Part shown: piece after piece, positions 15,188 through 23,445 of the stretch
Layout of the letters: each line of letters begins with the position of its first letter
How positions within the stretch are numbered: the first letter of the stretch is position 1
DNA from: an uncultured Bacilli bacterium
Lineage (GTDB): Bacteria; Bacillota_I; Bacilli_A; RF39; UBA660
Assembly: GCA_947629395.1 (NCBI GenBank)
Contig: CANRDQ010000019.1
Location: 1 to 24,229 of the forward strand
Direction of reading: 5' to 3'
Length of the DNA stretch: 24,229 nucleotides
Program-made: the position numbers and the translations under genes
Notes under the pieces: generated by a model
The model's database searches: none
Told to the model about the DNA's origin: nothing
What the model saw: only the letters and a program-made list of their open reading frames with translations

Positions 15188-15740
15188 GGTTTCCACCTCC
15201 TACAATAACATAAAAACTAATATGTGTTTTAACAGAAGTATAAAAATTATCTTTTCTAGTAGAATAAATATGAAAATAATATCTTCCAGCCTCATGGATA
15301 TATTTATTTAAATTCTTTATATACTTTCCTTTATAAATAGTTTTATTTTTTCTTTTTATTTCAATATTGACTTTAGAATTGGTAACTTTTTTGTAATTAA
15401 ATTCTTTTCCTCTACACTCTTTACAATAGATATCTGCTCGTAATTTACTAGTCTTATAATAAGCTTCATATTCAGAAATATCTAAAACAATAGAATCTCT
15501 TAAGTCTATTTCATTAATTCCGTAGCCGATATCAGTAGAATCTTCTTTCCCAGATCTTAGAAAATAAGCACTATTATATTTTTCTGTATAATAGTATTCC
15601 ACCTTTTTACCATTTAATTTAACAAAAATAGCATTTTCAGGATAATCTGCAGAATAAGCTGTAAAAAAAGGTATAAGTATTAAAACTTCAATAAATAGTA
15701 TTATAAAAAGATGTTTTATTGGTTTCCAAGTTTCATTCAT
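15156..15740 (-). CDS. Unknown exported or membrane-anchored protein (194 aa)
   Basis: No family recognised. Residues about 9-30 (HLFIILFIEVLILIPFFTAYS) form a signal peptide or anchor; no lipobox cysteine follows. The rest is a predicted beta-rich, extracytoplasmic domain of about 165 residues with a CKEC pair near residue 105-110, the repeated pattern of short hydrophobic strands (KVNIEIKRKNKTIYKGKY) and a late YFHIYSTRKDNFYTS segment. That layout resembles small beta-sandwich domains but I would not name one. ATG 15740 has AGGAG 8 bases upstream. It heads a unit with the 15187 and PHP genes. No convincing promoter was found; its transcription is separated from xseB by a hairpin at 15859-15882. 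Confidence 0.78.
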   Translation of the reverse strand: MNETWKPIKHLFIILFIEVLILIPFFTAYSADYPENAIFVKLNGKKVEYYYTEKYNSAYFLRSGKEDSTDIGYGINEIDLRDSIVLDISEYEAYYKTSKLRADIYCKECRGKEFNYKKVTNSKVNIEIKRKNKTIYKGKYIKNLNKYIHEAGRYYFHIYSTRKDNFYTSVKTHISFYVIVGGGNLEERNKVISS

Positions 15741-15858
15741 TTTCTACTCCTGTGTACTAACAACTACTAAACTTGCGAGTACTATTATCTATTATTAATT
15801 TAATTCTAACATAATAATTAACTTTATTAAATATTTATATTAATGTTTCTTATAATAA

Positions 15859-15882
15859 AAAAGTATTCATTTGAATACTTTT
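15859..15882 (-). terminator. Terminator of nusB-xseA-xseB
   Basis: 10-bp perfect stem AAAAGTATTC / GAATACTTTT with an ATTT loop at the xseB stop codon, followed on the minus strand by TTATTATAAG. Confidence 0.8.
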
Positions 15883-16114
15883 AGTTTTCTTCTTCTACAG
15901 AAAAATCAGACATAGTTCCGTCTTCATTTATTAATTTATTTAAAGAATTTTCTGCATTTTTTAATTTTTCATCACATTCTTTGGCTAAAACCATAGCGGC
16001 ATTAAATTCCTTAACGGCACTATCTAAAGGAATATCACCTGCTTCTAGTTTAGTAACAATTTCTTCTAATTTAGCTAACTTTTCTTCAAAGGTTGCCTCT
16101 TTTTCTTTACTCAT
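15881..16114 (-). CDS. xseB: Exodeoxyribonuclease VII small subunit
   Basis: XseB binds in several copies to XseA to form exonuclease VII, which degrades single-stranded DNA from both ends during repair. The 77-residue helical hairpin has the typical motif FEEKLAKLEEIVTKLEAGDIPLDSAVKEF, split here as FEEKLAKLEEIV then KLEAGDIPLDSAV, and a second helix with CDEKLKNAENSL. Length is normal. The start is 10 bases after the xseA stop, with GAGG upstream, so it is co-transcribed and probably translated in step with xseA. The transcript ends at the hairpin over its stop codon. Confidence 0.95.
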   Translation of the reverse strand: MSKEKEATFEEKLAKLEEIVTKLEAGDIPLDSAVKEFNAAMVLAKECDEKLKNAENSLNKLINEDGTMSDFSVEEEN

Positions 16115-16124
16115 AATTTCCTCC

Positions 16125-17378
16125 CTATACTACTTTTGTATTAATACTTCCATCATCAAATTCTATTTCTAGTAAATCATCTTTTTTTAAATCTTTTATA
16201 GAAGTAACTATTTTATTTTCTTTCTTTGTAATTGTATAACCTCTTTTTAAAGTTTTAAGAGGACTTAACGTTTCAAGTTTTCCTAATATATTAGTATATT
16301 TATTTATTTTAGTATCTATTATTTTACTAGGATCTTTAAAGACATAACTAGCTTTAATTTCTCCTAAGACTTGTTGTTTAGATACTATTAAAGTCTTAAT
16401 ATTATTTTTAAGTCTTTCTAAAGCTACATCAAATTGTTGTTCTTTGGCAAGATATAAATTCAATGGATTTTTAAATATATATCTATTTTTTATTTCATTA
16501 AGTTTTTGTTTATTTATTTGTAAAGTGTGTTTAATTACTTTATGACTTCTGATTTTTAAATTATTAACTACGTCTTTAACATCTTCTTTATTAGGTACAG
16601 CCAGTTCTGCGGCTCCGGTTGGTGTAGGAGCACGTAAATCTGCGACAAAGTCTGCGATGGTAAAGTCTACTTCATGACCTACAGCACTAATTACAGGTAT
16701 AGGACAATCAAAAATAGCTCTCGCCACTATTTCTTCATTAAAAGCCCATAAATCTTCAATACTTCCTCCACCACGTCCAACTATTAAAACATCTAAATCA
16801 TATTCTTCTGCTCTCTCAATTTGTTTAGCAATAGAGTATTTCGCATCTTCTCCTTGTACAAGTGCAGGAAATAAAAAAGTATTTGCTAGAGGCCATCTTC
16901 TTTTAATAGTTGATAAAATATCTCTAATGGCCGCTCCTGTAGGAGCAGTTACTATTCCTATATTTTGAGGTATCTTAGGTATTGGTTTTTTATGTATACT
17001 AGAAAATAATCCTTCTTTTTCTAATTTTTCTTTTAATTGTTCAAAAGCTATATAAAGGTTACCTACCCCATCTTCTAACATATCTGTAATGTAAATTTGA
17101 TAAGAACCTTGTACTTCATAAACATTTACTTTACCAGTTACTAAAACTTTCATACCTTCTTTAGGAAAGAATTTTAGTTTCTTAGTATTAGAAGCAAACA
17201 TAATCGCTGAAATTCGGCTATTTTCATCTTTTAAAGTAAAATAATAATGACCCCTAGAATGAGCCTTAAAATTGGATATTTCACCCTTTAAAAAGACTTC
17301 ATTTAGGTTAGCGTCATTATCAAATTTATATTTTATATAACGATTTAATTGTGTAATAGTTATATACTTATTATTCAT
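16125..17378 (-). CDS. xseA: Exodeoxyribonuclease VII large subunit
   Basis: Catalytic subunit of exonuclease VII. The 417 residues show the N-terminal OB-fold (FLKGEISNFKAHSRGHYYF and SAIMF), the catalytic domain (TAPTGAAIRDIL, then IVGRGGGSIEDLWAFNEE and VISAVGHEVDFTIAD), the long coiled-coil arm that binds XseB, and a C-terminal beta domain (LKRGYTITKKENKIV). Length matches the family. ATG 17378 is chosen because GAGG lies 7 bases upstream; a GTG at 17390 overlaps that site. The start overlaps the last codons of nusB by 8 bases and xseB follows after 10, giving the order nusB-xseA-xseB. In Bacillus subtilis folD sits between nusB and xseA; it is absent here. Confidence 0.96.
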   Translation of the reverse strand: MNNKYITITQLNRYIKYKFDNDANLNEVFLKGEISNFKAHSRGHYYFTLKDENSRISAIMFASNTKKLKFFPKEGMKVLVTGKVNVYEVQGSYQIYITDMLEDGVGNLYIAFEQLKEKLEKEGLFSSIHKKPIPKIPQNIGIVTAPTGAAIRDILSTIKRRWPLANTFLFPALVQGEDAKYSIAKQIERAEEYDLDVLIVGRGGGSIEDLWAFNEEIVARAIFDCPIPVISAVGHEVDFTIADFVADLRAPTPTGAAELAVPNKEDVKDVVNNLKIRSHKVIKHTLQINKQKLNEIKNRYIFKNPLNLYLAKEQQFDVALERLKNNIKTLIVSKQQVLGEIKASYVFKDPSKIIDTKINKYTNILGKLETLSPLKTLKRGYTITKKENKIVTSIKDLKKDDLLEIEFDDGSINTKVV

Positions 17379-17778
17379 GATGATCCTCACTATGATAAAT
17401 TTGATCCATTACAGCATTAATCATCTTTACAATAGCTTCATCACTATATTTTTTAGCAAGTTCAATAGCTTCATTAATCGCTACTACACTAGGAGTATCA
17501 GTATATACTAATTCATAAATACCAATTGAAAATATAGCTTTATCAACTTTATTAAGTCTATCTATTTCCCAATCTTCTAAATACTTATTCGCAAGTTTAT
17601 CAATATCTTTTTGATTTTCTCTAACTCCAACTACTATATCTTTTACAAAATCATTTTTTATATCACATTGTTCTTTAATTAAAGCATCAACATCAACTTC
17701 TACATTAGCTTTTTCTAATATATAAGTTTGATATAAAATCTTCATAATGATTTCTCTTAATTCACTTCTGTTTTTCAT
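17371..17778 (-). CDS. nusB: Transcription antitermination protein NusB
   Basis: NusB binds boxA RNA together with NusE (S10) and supports antitermination of rRNA transcription. The 135-residue all-helical protein has the typical RSELREIIMKILYQ start, DVVVGV-type helix (FVKDIVVGVREN), a DWEIDRLNKVDKAIFSIGIYEL block and the AINEAIELAKKYSDEAIVKMINAVMDQI ending, split by the normal loop. ATG 17778 is chosen: GAGGTG lies 6 bases before it, while GTG 17787 and ATG 17784 overlap the binding site. It is the first gene of the unit with xseA, which it overlaps. A TGA-TAAAAT extended -10 at 17795-17800 lies right before the ribosome binding site. Confidence 0.95.
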   Translation of the reverse strand: MKNRSELREIIMKILYQTYILEKANVEVDVDALIKEQCDIKNDFVKDIVVGVRENQKDIDKLANKYLEDWEIDRLNKVDKAIFSIGIYELVYTDTPSVVAINEAIELAKKYSDEAIVKMINAVMDQIYHSEDHHE

Positions 17779-17794
17779 GTACATCACCTCTTAA

Positions 17795-17803
17795 ATTTTA
17801 TCA
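17795..17803 (-). promoter_or_regulatory. nusB extended -10 element
   Basis: TGATAAAAT on the minus strand (TAAAAT at 17795-17800). The -35 region is poor. The predicted leader is about 10 bases. Confidence 0.4.
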
Positions 17804-17844
17804 TATAAAACTTTAAAAGTCATTATATTTTATATATTATCATC

Positions 17845-18297
17845 TTAAATTTTATTATGAGTAAGTTTATAATTTAATTCCCATAAAGCATTTTTATTAC
17901 TATCCCAAGTTAACAGTTCCATAGCGTCTTCATATAATAACCATTTCATAGTTTTATGTTCGGAAGATAACTTTATTTGTTCTTCATTTACTTCTATACC
18001 AAAGGAGTGTTCCCATACTAAATAGGTATCTTCTCCCCAAGTAAATTCTCCAGTAATATTTACAACGGGAATAGTAGTAGTTGATTCTAATTCAATAATT
18101 TTAGAATCTATTCTAATTCCAGCTTCTTCAAAAGCTTCTCTACGACAGGCATTTTTAAAAGTTTCTTTCTCTTCTACTCCACCGGCTATAGCTTGCCAAA
18201 CATTTTCTTTATCTGCTCTAGCAAAAATCCCATATAAATAATTTCCTTCTTTATCTTTTTTATAAGGAAAAGCTAAAATTTGATGTGGCTGTCTCAT
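17845..18297 (-). CDS. NUDIX hydrolase, NudB-like
   Basis: A 150-residue NUDIX pyrophosphohydrolase. The Nudix box GX5EX7REUXEEXGU is complete: Gly39, Glu45, Arg53-Glu54 and EEAGI at 57-61. WQAIAGGVEE before it and the late EHKTMKWLLYEDAMELLTWDSNKNAL resemble dihydroneopterin triphosphate pyrophosphatases (NudB, folate synthesis), but substrate assignment in this family is unreliable and no folate gene is nearby. ATG 18297 is chosen because GGAGGT lies 7 bases upstream. Longer in-frame starts up to 18357 would translate across its promoter. It has its own extended -10 promoter and lies between nusB and the small membrane gene, which is separated from it by a terminator. Confidence 0.9.
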   Translation of the reverse strand: MRQPHQILAFPYKKDKEGNYLYGIFARADKENVWQAIAGGVEEKETFKNACRREAFEEAGIRIDSKIIELESTTTIPVVNITGEFTWGEDTYLVWEHSFGIEVNEEQIKLSSEHKTMKWLLYEDAMELLTWDSNKNALWELNYKLTHNKI

Positions 18298-18316
18298 AAA
18301 TACCTCCATTAAAGCT

Positions 18317-18345
18317 ATTATAACACAATTAAAACTATTATCTAA
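18317..18345 (-). promoter_or_regulatory. Promoter of the NUDIX gene
   Basis: Minus strand TTAGAT (18340-18345), 17-base spacer, TATAAT (18317-18322) with a TGT extended -10. The weak -35 is balanced by the extended -10. Leader about 13 bases. Confidence 0.55.
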
Positions 18346-18351
18346 AAAGAA

Positions 18352-18375
18352 AAACAAACCATATTTAGTTTGTTT
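18352..18375 (-). terminator. Terminator of the 18374 small gene
   Basis: 8-bp stem AAACAAAC / GTTTGTTT with an 8-base loop, followed on the minus strand by CTTTTTCTTTTTAG-like T-rich sequence. It insulates the NUDIX gene. Confidence 0.72.
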
Positions 18376-18544
18376 ACATATCAGACTCTTCTAGTCTATA
18401 AGCGATATTAGATGCCATTTGTGAAACTGCTTGTTTCATATCATTAATCATCTCAGGATTTTTCTTTTTGTACATCATATAACCTGCCACTCCTAAACCA
18501 GTAAGAATAGCAAAAGTCATAGTACTAGACATCATTTTTTTCAT
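18374..18544 (-). CDS. Small single-span membrane protein (56 aa)
   Basis: 56 residues: a Met-rich, basic N-terminus (MKKMMSSTM), one transmembrane helix (about 10-26, FAILTGLGVAGYMMY), a KKK stop-transfer patch and an amphipathic C-terminal helix ending RLEESDM. The shape recalls the small YrzQ/DUF3918 or YtxH-like proteins of Bacilli; yrzQ lies near recD2 in Bacillus as this gene does, but I cannot confirm homology. ATG 18544 is preceded by AGAGGTGAT; ATG-less upstream codons (start at 18559) are not needed. Its promoter GTATA-N17-CATAATA matches sigma-G and is identical in layout to that of the DUF1540 gene, which suggests expression in the forespore. Confidence 0.8.
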   Translation of the reverse strand: MKKMMSSTMTFAILTGLGVAGYMMYKKKNPEMINDMKQAVSQMASNIAYRLEESDM

Positions 18545-18562
18545 ATTATCACCTCTCACTGT

Positions 18563-18591
18563 TATTATGAGAGTTTTATTTTAATTTATAC
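18563..18591 (-). promoter_or_regulatory. Sigma-G-like promoter of the 18374 small gene
   Basis: Minus strand: GTATA (18587-18591, in the last codons of recD2), 17-base spacer, CATAATA (18563-18569). The -10 edge is 19 bases from the first base of the ATG, as at 8991-9019. Confidence 0.55.
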
Positions 18592-20770
18592 CATTAATTA
18601 AAAATTCTTTAACAGTAGTACGTCTATTTAAATTAGATTCATTGTTTATAGCGTATTCTAATTGTTTTATATCACCAATTAAAAATAATTTTTTCTTACA
18701 ACGAGTAACACCTGTATAAATAAGTTTTCTATAAAGCATTTTATGAAAATCTTTAACTAAAGGAATAATAACTACATCAGTTTCACTTCCTTGAGATTTA
18801 TGAATACTAATAGCATAAGCATGTTTAAAATTAGCAAAGTTAGATGGTGTATATTTAACTAAATTACCATCAAAGTCTATATAAATAACTTTATTTTTAC
18901 CTGTTTCTATTTTTGTAATAATTCCTATATCTCCATTAAAAACATTATCATCAGGCATATTAGTAAGTTGAATAACTTTATCGTTTTCACGATAGATAAC
19001 GTCTCCTATTTTTAATTCTTTTTTAGTTTTATTTTTAGGATTAAATAGTTCTTGTAAATTAATATTTAAATTATCTATACCATTAATAGTCTTATACATA
19101 GGCGCTAAAACCTGAAAGTTTTTATAAGATAAATCTAAAAAGGCTTCACTAGTTAATAAAACTTGTTCCATCACTTCATCAGAATTACATTTTATGAAGG
19201 TTAAATCATCTGTTACGTTAAATATAGATTTATCTAATTTTTTATCTCTTATATCATAGGCTAAATTTAAAATGGAAGAATCTTCATTTTGACGATAAAG
19301 TTTATTTAAATGAACAACACTTAAGACATTACTTTCAATAAAATCTTGTAATAATTGTCCTGGTCCAACACTTGGTAGTTGTTCATAATCACCAACAATA
19401 ATGATCTTACAATCAGCATGTAATCCTTTTAAAAGATTATGAAATAAGAACATATCAATCATACTAGCTTCATCTAGAATCACAACTTCAACATCACTTT
19501 TATTATATTCATCTATACCAAAACAATCAGTCTCTTTATTCCATTTTAAAAAGCGATGAATAGTTGAAGCTGGAAAACCTGTAGTTTCACTCATTCTTTT
19601 CGCAGCTCTTCCAGTAGGTGCAAGTAAAGCTATTTTTTTTGATAAATCATTATTTCTTATTTTTAGTATTTCTCTATATAATTCAATTATACCTCTTAAA
19701 ATAGTAGTCTTTCCTGTACCTGGTCCACCAGTAATAATAAGTAATTTTTTTAGATAAGCTTTTTTAATAGCGTCTTCTTGATCTTCATTATAATCAATAT
19801 CAAAATATTCTTCTAATTGTTTTAGACACTCATCTATATTATCTTTTTTAATATCTTTTTCATGACTTAATAGTCTAAGTCTTTTAGCGATATATTCTTC
19901 TGCTTCATAAGATTCAAATAAATATATTCTGTTATCTTTCTTTACTAATTTTAAATCTATTATTAAATCTTCTACAGCTTTATCAAAGCTTTCTTCCGAA
20001 ATTCTAACTCCCAGTACTCTAGGTAAGTAATAAGCTATTTCTTCTTTTAGAAAATAACTATGTCCTGTAGTATCCATTAAAGTTCTAATTATATAACAAA
20101 TAGTAGCTTTAATTCTTCTGATATCATCTTTATTATTACCATCTTTTAAAAAGACATAATCAACTCTTTTAAAAGTAATAGAATTAATTCTAGATACTAT
20201 ATCATATATATCATCATCTAAAACACTACTAGTTCTATCTTTATAACAGTTATATATCTTCATACTTTCTTTAGTTGAAAAACCCATTTCTGATAATCTT
20301 AAAATAGTTTTATAACTAGCTTCATAATTAACTAATTGTTCGTGCAACAAATTAGCATTCTTTTCGGTAATAGTAGGTATTAATATTAAGTTTTTAGGAT
20401 TCTCTAAAATAGTAGTTAACGTATCTTTTCCTAAAGCATCAACTATCTTTTTAGCTTTAGTTTTTCCAATGCCTTTAAAAATACTACTACTTAAAAATTC
20501 TAAAATCGCATCACTTTCTTCTGGTTTTAATCTTTCATATTTTTCTACTTGAAATTGATCTCCATATTTATTATGAAAAACTAAATTACCATAAAATATA
20601 TATTTATCTACATCATTAAGTTCATGGAAATATCCTGTAAAAGTAATAGTTCTATTAATATAGTCTTCTAATTCTTCATCATCTGTTTCTAAAACTTTAA
20701 AGATACCAATAGTATATCCTGTATCACTTTGAAATATAGCTTTTCTAAAATTACCTTTTATATATGCCAT
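18581..20770 (-). CDS. recD2: RecD2-type ATP-dependent DNA helicase
   Basis: RecD2 is a superfamily 1B 5'-3' helicase that works without RecBC in mismatch and other repair and at replication forks. The 729 residues begin with the family's long N-terminal region: an OB-like domain (about 1-80, GNFRKAIFQSDTGYTIG) and helix-hairpin-helix motifs (SSSIFKGIGKTKAKKIVDALG, 94-114, split by the usual turn). The helicase core then has Walker A GGPGTGKTT at 348-356, APTGRAAKRM, VVILDEASMIDM, VGDYEQLPSVGPGQ, and the C-terminal YAISIHKSQGSE and YTGVTRCKKKLFLIG motifs. All are intact. ATG 20770 overlaps the mtaB stop by one base (TAATG), with AGGTGG upstream, so it is coupled to mtaB. Confidence 0.96.
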   Translation of the reverse strand: MAYIKGNFRKAIFQSDTGYTIGIFKVLETDDEELEDYINRTITFTGYFHELNDVDKYIFYGNLVFHNKYGDQFQVEKYERLKPEESDAILEFLSSSIFKGIGKTKAKKIVDALGKDTLTTILENPKNLILIPTITEKNANLLHEQLVNYEASYKTILRLSEMGFSTKESMKIYNCYKDRTSSVLDDDIYDIVSRINSITFKRVDYVFLKDGNNKDDIRRIKATICYIIRTLMDTTGHSYFLKEEIAYYLPRVLGVRISEESFDKAVEDLIIDLKLVKKDNRIYLFESYEAEEYIAKRLRLLSHEKDIKKDNIDECLKQLEEYFDIDYNEDQEDAIKKAYLKKLLIITGGPGTGKTTILRGIIELYREILKIRNNDLSKKIALLAPTGRAAKRMSETTGFPASTIHRFLKWNKETDCFGIDEYNKSDVEVVILDEASMIDMFLFHNLLKGLHADCKIIIVGDYEQLPSVGPGQLLQDFIESNVLSVVHLNKLYRQNEDSSILNLAYDIRDKKLDKSIFNVTDDLTFIKCNSDEVMEQVLLTSEAFLDLSYKNFQVLAPMYKTINGIDNLNINLQELFNPKNKTKKELKIGDVIYRENDKVIQLTNMPDDNVFNGDIGIITKIETGKNKVIYIDFDGNLVKYTPSNFANFKHAYAISIHKSQGSETDVVIIPLVKDFHKMLYRKLIYTGVTRCKKKLFLIGDIKQLEYAINNESNLNRRTTVKEFLINGIN

Positions 20771-22044
20771 TATTCCACCTCACCAATTACATAAGGATAT
20801 TCTATTTCTTTTATTTTAACATTAACAAATTCATTAGGTTTTAAACTACCTTTGATTTTAACGTGTAAAAAGTTAGAGGTATGTCCATAACTAAAACCAT
20901 CTTTTTCTCTTTCAATTAAGACATCTAATTCTTTATTAATAAACTTATTAAAATAAGCTATTTCTAATTCTTTAGATACTTCTATTAGTTTTCTAGCACG
21001 TTCTTTTTTTACTCTTTCATCAACTTGATTTTCCATTTCTGCAGCTTTTGTATTTTTTCTTTTAGAGTAAGGGAAAACATGTATTTTGGAAAATTGAAGC
21101 TCACGAGATGTCTCAATAGTTTTTTGGAACAGTTCATCTGTTTCTGTTGGGAAACCAACAATTATATCAGTACTAATAGAAATATCAGGTCTAATACTTC
21201 TTATTTTCTTGATAATATCTTTATATTCAGCGACATTGTATTTTCTATTCATCGCTTTTAATATTTCATCACTACCTGCTTGAAGAGGTATATGTAAATG
21301 ATCAACAATAATATTACTTTCTTTTATTACTTTAAGGACTTCATCGGTAATTTCAATTGGCTCAATTGAAGAAATACGAAGTCTCTTTAAACCGTTTATT
21401 TTAACTATTTCTTTAAGTAAATCAGCAAAAGTTATATCTAAGTCTACTCCATAATTACCTGTATGAATACCTGTTAAAACTACTTCTTTATAGCCATTTT
21501 CTACTAAAGAGGTAATTTCTTCTATAACTTTATCTTTATCTTTACTACGACACTTTCCTCTAACAAAAGGAATAATACAATAACTACAATAATTTTCACA
21601 ACCATCTTGTATTTTTACAAAAGCACGAGTACGAGAAGAAAAATCATCTATATACATATCTTCAAAATTATATTCATCAGGATTATATAATTTTCTGATT
21701 TCGCCTCTGTTTTTAAACCATTCTTCAATTAACTCTACTATTTTAGATTTATCTTTATTTCCAATAACTATATCTAAGCCTTCTTCTTTATAATCATGAT
21801 TAGCTTCAATAAAACAGCCCATTGCCACAACACAAGCATCAGGATTTTTTCTTATAGCTCTATGAATCATCTTACGAGATTTAGTATCACTAGTATTAGT
21901 AACAGTACAAGTATTAATAATATAAACATCACAAAAATCTGAAAAATCACCTATTTCATTACCAGCTTGTTTTAATAAATTAATTACATATTCACTTTCA
22001 TATAGATTTACTTTACAACCTAATGTTAATACTCCTACTTTCAT
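20770..22044 (-). CDS. mtaB: tRNA t6A37 methylthiotransferase MtaB
   Basis: MtaB is a radical SAM enzyme that converts t6A to ms2t6A at position 37 of ANN-decoding tRNAs. The 424 residues include the N-terminal domain with its three cluster cysteines (Cys10 in LGCKVN, Cys46 in INTCTVTN, Cys77 in MGCF), the radical SAM motif C-x3-C-x2-C at Cys149, Cys153 and Cys156, IPFVRGKCRS, the LHIPLQAGSD and IVGFPTET segments, and a C-terminal TRAM domain (about 370-424). The GCKVN version of the first motif separates MtaB from MiaB and RimO, which carry GCQMN or GCxKN. ATG 22044 has GGAGG 8 bases upstream. It has its own promoter and drives recD2. Confidence 0.95.
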   Translation of the reverse strand: MKVGVLTLGCKVNLYESEYVINLLKQAGNEIGDFSDFCDVYIINTCTVTNTSDTKSRKMIHRAIRKNPDACVVAMGCFIEANHDYKEEGLDIVIGNKDKSKIVELIEEWFKNRGEIRKLYNPDEYNFEDMYIDDFSSRTRAFVKIQDGCENYCSYCIIPFVRGKCRSKDKDKVIEEITSLVENGYKEVVLTGIHTGNYGVDLDITFADLLKEIVKINGLKRLRISSIEPIEITDEVLKVIKESNIIVDHLHIPLQAGSDEILKAMNRKYNVAEYKDIIKKIRSIRPDISISTDIIVGFPTETDELFQKTIETSRELQFSKIHVFPYSKRKNTKAAEMENQVDERVKKERARKLIEVSKELEIAYFNKFINKELDVLIEREKDGFSYGHTSNFLHVKIKGSLKPNEFVNVKIKEIEYPYVIGEVE

Positions 22045-22069
22045 AATACTATACCTCCAAACTTCATAA

Positions 22070-22078
22070 ATTATAACA
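22070..22078 (-). promoter_or_regulatory. mtaB extended -10 promoter
   Basis: Minus strand TGTTATAAT (TATAAT at 22070-22075). The -35 region reads TTTTAA and is poor. Leader about 19 bases. Confidence 0.5.
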
Positions 22079-22126
22079 TAAAAAAACGACTTTTAAAAGA
22101 CTTATAGAAAATTTGTTTCATAAAAA

Positions 22127-22154
22127 AAGAGCCAGTATTAAATTACTAACTCTT
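22127..22154 (-). terminator. Terminator of the Mbeg1-like gene
   Basis: AAGAG / CTCTT and AGTA / TACT stems separated by a CC/AA internal loop, 6-base apical loop, then TTTTTTTATG on the minus strand. It overlaps the last codons of the gene. Confidence 0.7.
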
Positions 22155-23342
22155 CTTAACTAAATTATCTTTCTTTTTTAATCTACTTAAATATTTTTTA
22201 TCAAAGTTTTCAACAGTTTGTTTACCTTTATTTATATATTCATCTTTCATATTAGTAAAGATCATCGTTTCTTGTTCTTTCATAATCTTTATATTAGATT
22301 TTATAAGTTTTTTAATCATACTAGTAACGACTTTTTTATCTTTAGAAGATATCTCACTATACTTTTTTAATATTTTAGGAATACTATCTTTCCAATTAGT
22401 AGACATCTCTCCAAAGGTATTGGCATCAGTTGATTCAAATAATTCAAATATAGTATCTATAAATATTTCTCTTTGTTTAGGATTAGTTAGTGCTAACCAA
22501 TCTGTTAAAGTTTTATCTATATTCTCACTAGTATTAGTATTTTTTTCTGATTTTATTAAATCATTTCGACATACTTGCCAAGAATAAATATCATGTTGAT
22601 AAATATTTTTTTCAAGACTATAAGTAATAGTTATTTTTTCTTGATGATTTAAAATTCGCCCAATAATAGATTCCTGTGGTATATAAGTTTCTATTTTCTT
22701 GATAATATCTTCATTACTATATTGATCTATAATATCTTGACTAAAACCAGGACCATCATAATTATAGATTTTTATAATTCTTTTTTGAATGGTCTTAGGG
22801 TTAGTTATAGCGGAATAAATAGCTACATTACCGCCTTTAGAGTGTCCCCCTACTCTAATAGTTTTGCTTTTGTATTTTGTTGCTATGGCATGCAAATAAT
22901 CTTTACCTGATATTTGACAAGGAACATTATCCATAAAGGCCATATTTAAGTCTTCTTTCCAACCATTAATCGTACTATCAGTACCCATATAAGATATATA
23001 CATTTCATCATTTGGTAAATGAATAGTTACTGCCCCAAATTGTTTTTCTTTTTCTTTATCATTGATTTTAACATAATCAGTAACAACTAAATCTTTAAAA
23101 CGTTTACTCTCACCTAAATTAGTAATTAATTCTTTATCTCCATTATATAAGAAATCATCATTAGGAAAATCTTTCATTTTCTGAGATATTGACTCTACAG
23201 ATTCTACATCTTGTAAATCTATTTTATCAAATAATAAATAAGAAAATCTGGATAAAATCATACTATCTATTTCATTAAATGAAAATAATGAACTAAACGG
23301 AATATCTCCTCTCCATAATAAATAATCGTTTATATTAGCCAT
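22146..23342 (-). CDS. Mbeg1-like (DUF2974) alpha/beta hydrolase
   Basis: A 398-residue cytoplasmic protein with an alpha/beta-hydrolase fold of the DUF2974/Mbeg1-like group found across gut Firmicutes. Seen: the family start NINDYLLWRGDIPFSSLFSFNEID, here split by normal variation; the strand and loop ISYMGTDSTINGWKEDLNMAF (about 116-136, usually FRGTD), the nucleophile elbow GGHSKGGN with Ser168, and IYNYDGPGF at about 192-200 just after. A helical, lysine-rich C-terminal tail of about 100 residues follows. The nucleophile and its context are intact, so lipase/esterase-type activity is plausible but the substrate is unknown. ATG 23342 has AGGAGG upstream. An extended -10 element (TGATATAAT) lies about 50 bases above the start. 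It is its own unit. Confidence 0.88.
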   Translation of the reverse strand: MANINDYLLWRGDIPFSSLFSFNEIDSMILSRFSYLLFDKIDLQDVESVESISQKMKDFPNDDFLYNGDKELITNLGESKRFKDLVVTDYVKINDKEKEKQFGAVTIHLPNDEMYISYMGTDSTINGWKEDLNMAFMDNVPCQISGKDYLHAIATKYKSKTIRVGGHSKGGNVAIYSAITNPKTIQKRIIKIYNYDGPGFSQDIIDQYSNEDIIKKIETYIPQESIIGRILNHQEKITITYSLEKNIYQHDIYSWQVCRNDLIKSEKNTNTSENIDKTLTDWLALTNPKQREIFIDTIFELFESTDANTFGEMSTNWKDSIPKILKKYSEISSKDKKVVTSMIKKLIKSNIKIMKEQETMIFTNMKDEYINKGKQTVENFDKKYLSRLKKKDNLVKKS

Positions 23343-23420
23343 ATTATGCCTCCTAGTATATATTATTAAATTAAATCTTTCATGTCTATTATATCATAAT
23401 CAAGTCTTTCTTTAAATAAA

Positions 23421-23445
23421 AGGACAACACTTCAAGTATTGTCTT
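23421..23445 (-). terminator. Terminator of the GNAT gene
   Basis: AGGACAACACTT pairs with AAGTATTGTCTT (one C/A mismatch, one G-U), tight loop, then TTTATTTAAAG on the minus strand. It lies at the GNAT stop codon. Confidence 0.68.
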
